Shown here one piece after another: positions 22,804 through 22,922 of a DNA stretch of 22,922 bases (its first letter is position 1; every line of letters starts with the position of its first letter). Below the pieces are notes generated by a model. That model did not search any database and was not told where the DNA came from. It saw nothing but the letters and a program-made list of their open reading frames with translations. The stretch comes from VGEM01 sp033764265 (lineage in GTDB: Bacteria > Pseudomonadota > Alphaproteobacteria > Rhodospirillales > Rhodospirillaceae). The stretch lies in NCBI GenBank assembly GCA_033764265.1, contig JANRJB010000012.1:1-22922 (forward strand). The letters run 5' to 3'. A program made the position numbers and the translations under genes.

Positions 22804-22922
22804 GTGGCCGACCTCGCGGCCGCCTTCGCGGAAGCCGCCGCCTGCTTCAGGCGCGGACGGGATGCCGTGCGCGCCGGCGACCGCAAGGTCGCGCTGCGCG
22901 AGTTCATCATGGCATTGGCGCT
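22804..22922 (+). CDS. Start of a further gene, truncated by the window edge
   Basis: A GTG six bases after the TPP-enzyme stop opens a frame that stays open to the window end (39 complete codons). It begins MADLAAAFAEAAACFRRGRD and has an alanine/arginine-rich helical character. Tight spacing suggests it is co-transcribed with the TPP enzyme. A GAGCGGCG stretch precedes it. There is too little sequence to name a family, and the frame could be chance in high-GC DNA. Confidence 0.4.
   Translation, partial: MADLAAAFAEAAACFRRGRDAVRAGDRKVALREFIMALA

Noticed and set aside
1..22922. CRISPR arrays, tRNA or rRNA genes, transposases, phage or defence genes
   Set aside because: None seen: no regularly spaced repeats, no cloverleaf-like segments and no recombinase or transposase motifs in the translated frames.

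Overview
The window is high-GC DNA, densely coded on both strands, with few gaps and no tRNA, rRNA, CRISPR or insertion sequence that I could see. Twin-arginine signal peptides, a periplasmic methionine-sulfoxide repair pair (MsrP/MsrQ), a periplasmic PQQ enzyme, OxyR and many REC/GGDEF/PAS proteins point to a Gram-negative proteobacterium. I would guess an alphaproteobacterium or a high-GC gammaproteobacterium, but the sequence does not settle the class.

Layout. (1) 234-7523 is a redox/metabolic region. msrQ lies on the minus strand. Next come a plus-strand run of two different MFS transporters and a Tat-exported DUF1838 protein, then minus-strand msrP and an acyl-CoA-dehydrogenase-fold flavin monooxygenase. 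A divergent exported limonene-epoxide-hydrolase/SnoaL-like protein follows. msrP and msrQ, usually adjacent, are about 3.7 kb apart here. (2) 7595-14037 is a signalling block: a single-domain response regulator, an intact REC-GGDEF diguanylate cyclase, and a convergent 1673-residue hybrid histidine kinase with seven PAS domains, HisKA, HATPase, REC and HPt. These could form one phosphorelay ending in c-di-GMP synthesis. (3) 14085-15998 is a PQQ-dependent dehydrogenase upstream of the kinase on the same strand. (4) 16141-20208 holds a REC protein with a degenerate GGDEF domain, a clear OxyR (Cys199/Cys208), a YbaN/DUF454 membrane protein, and a six-helix membrane protein with a very degenerate GGDEF domain. 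(5) 20343-22797 is an uncharacterised membrane protein closely followed by a thiamine-pyrophosphate enzyme, with a further reading frame running off the window edge.

The most unusual signal is non-coding. Directly after oxyR, three of the four quarter-sites of an OxyR operator lie in exact register across the oxyR stop codon. Downstream is a possible promoter, then a hairpin of about 25 base pairs with a 15-base C/T-only loop and a following T-run. This could be an OxyR-controlled small RNA, or a leader attenuator for the ybaN-like gene; the simplest alternative is the oxyR terminator. Eight bases of the loop are exactly complementary to the ribosome-binding site of the DUF1838 gene in this window.

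A second theme is c-di-GMP. All three GGDEF proteins keep an RxxD inhibitory-site motif exactly five residues before the GGDEF position, but only one has an intact active site. The other two look like possible c-di-GMP receptors rather than synthases.
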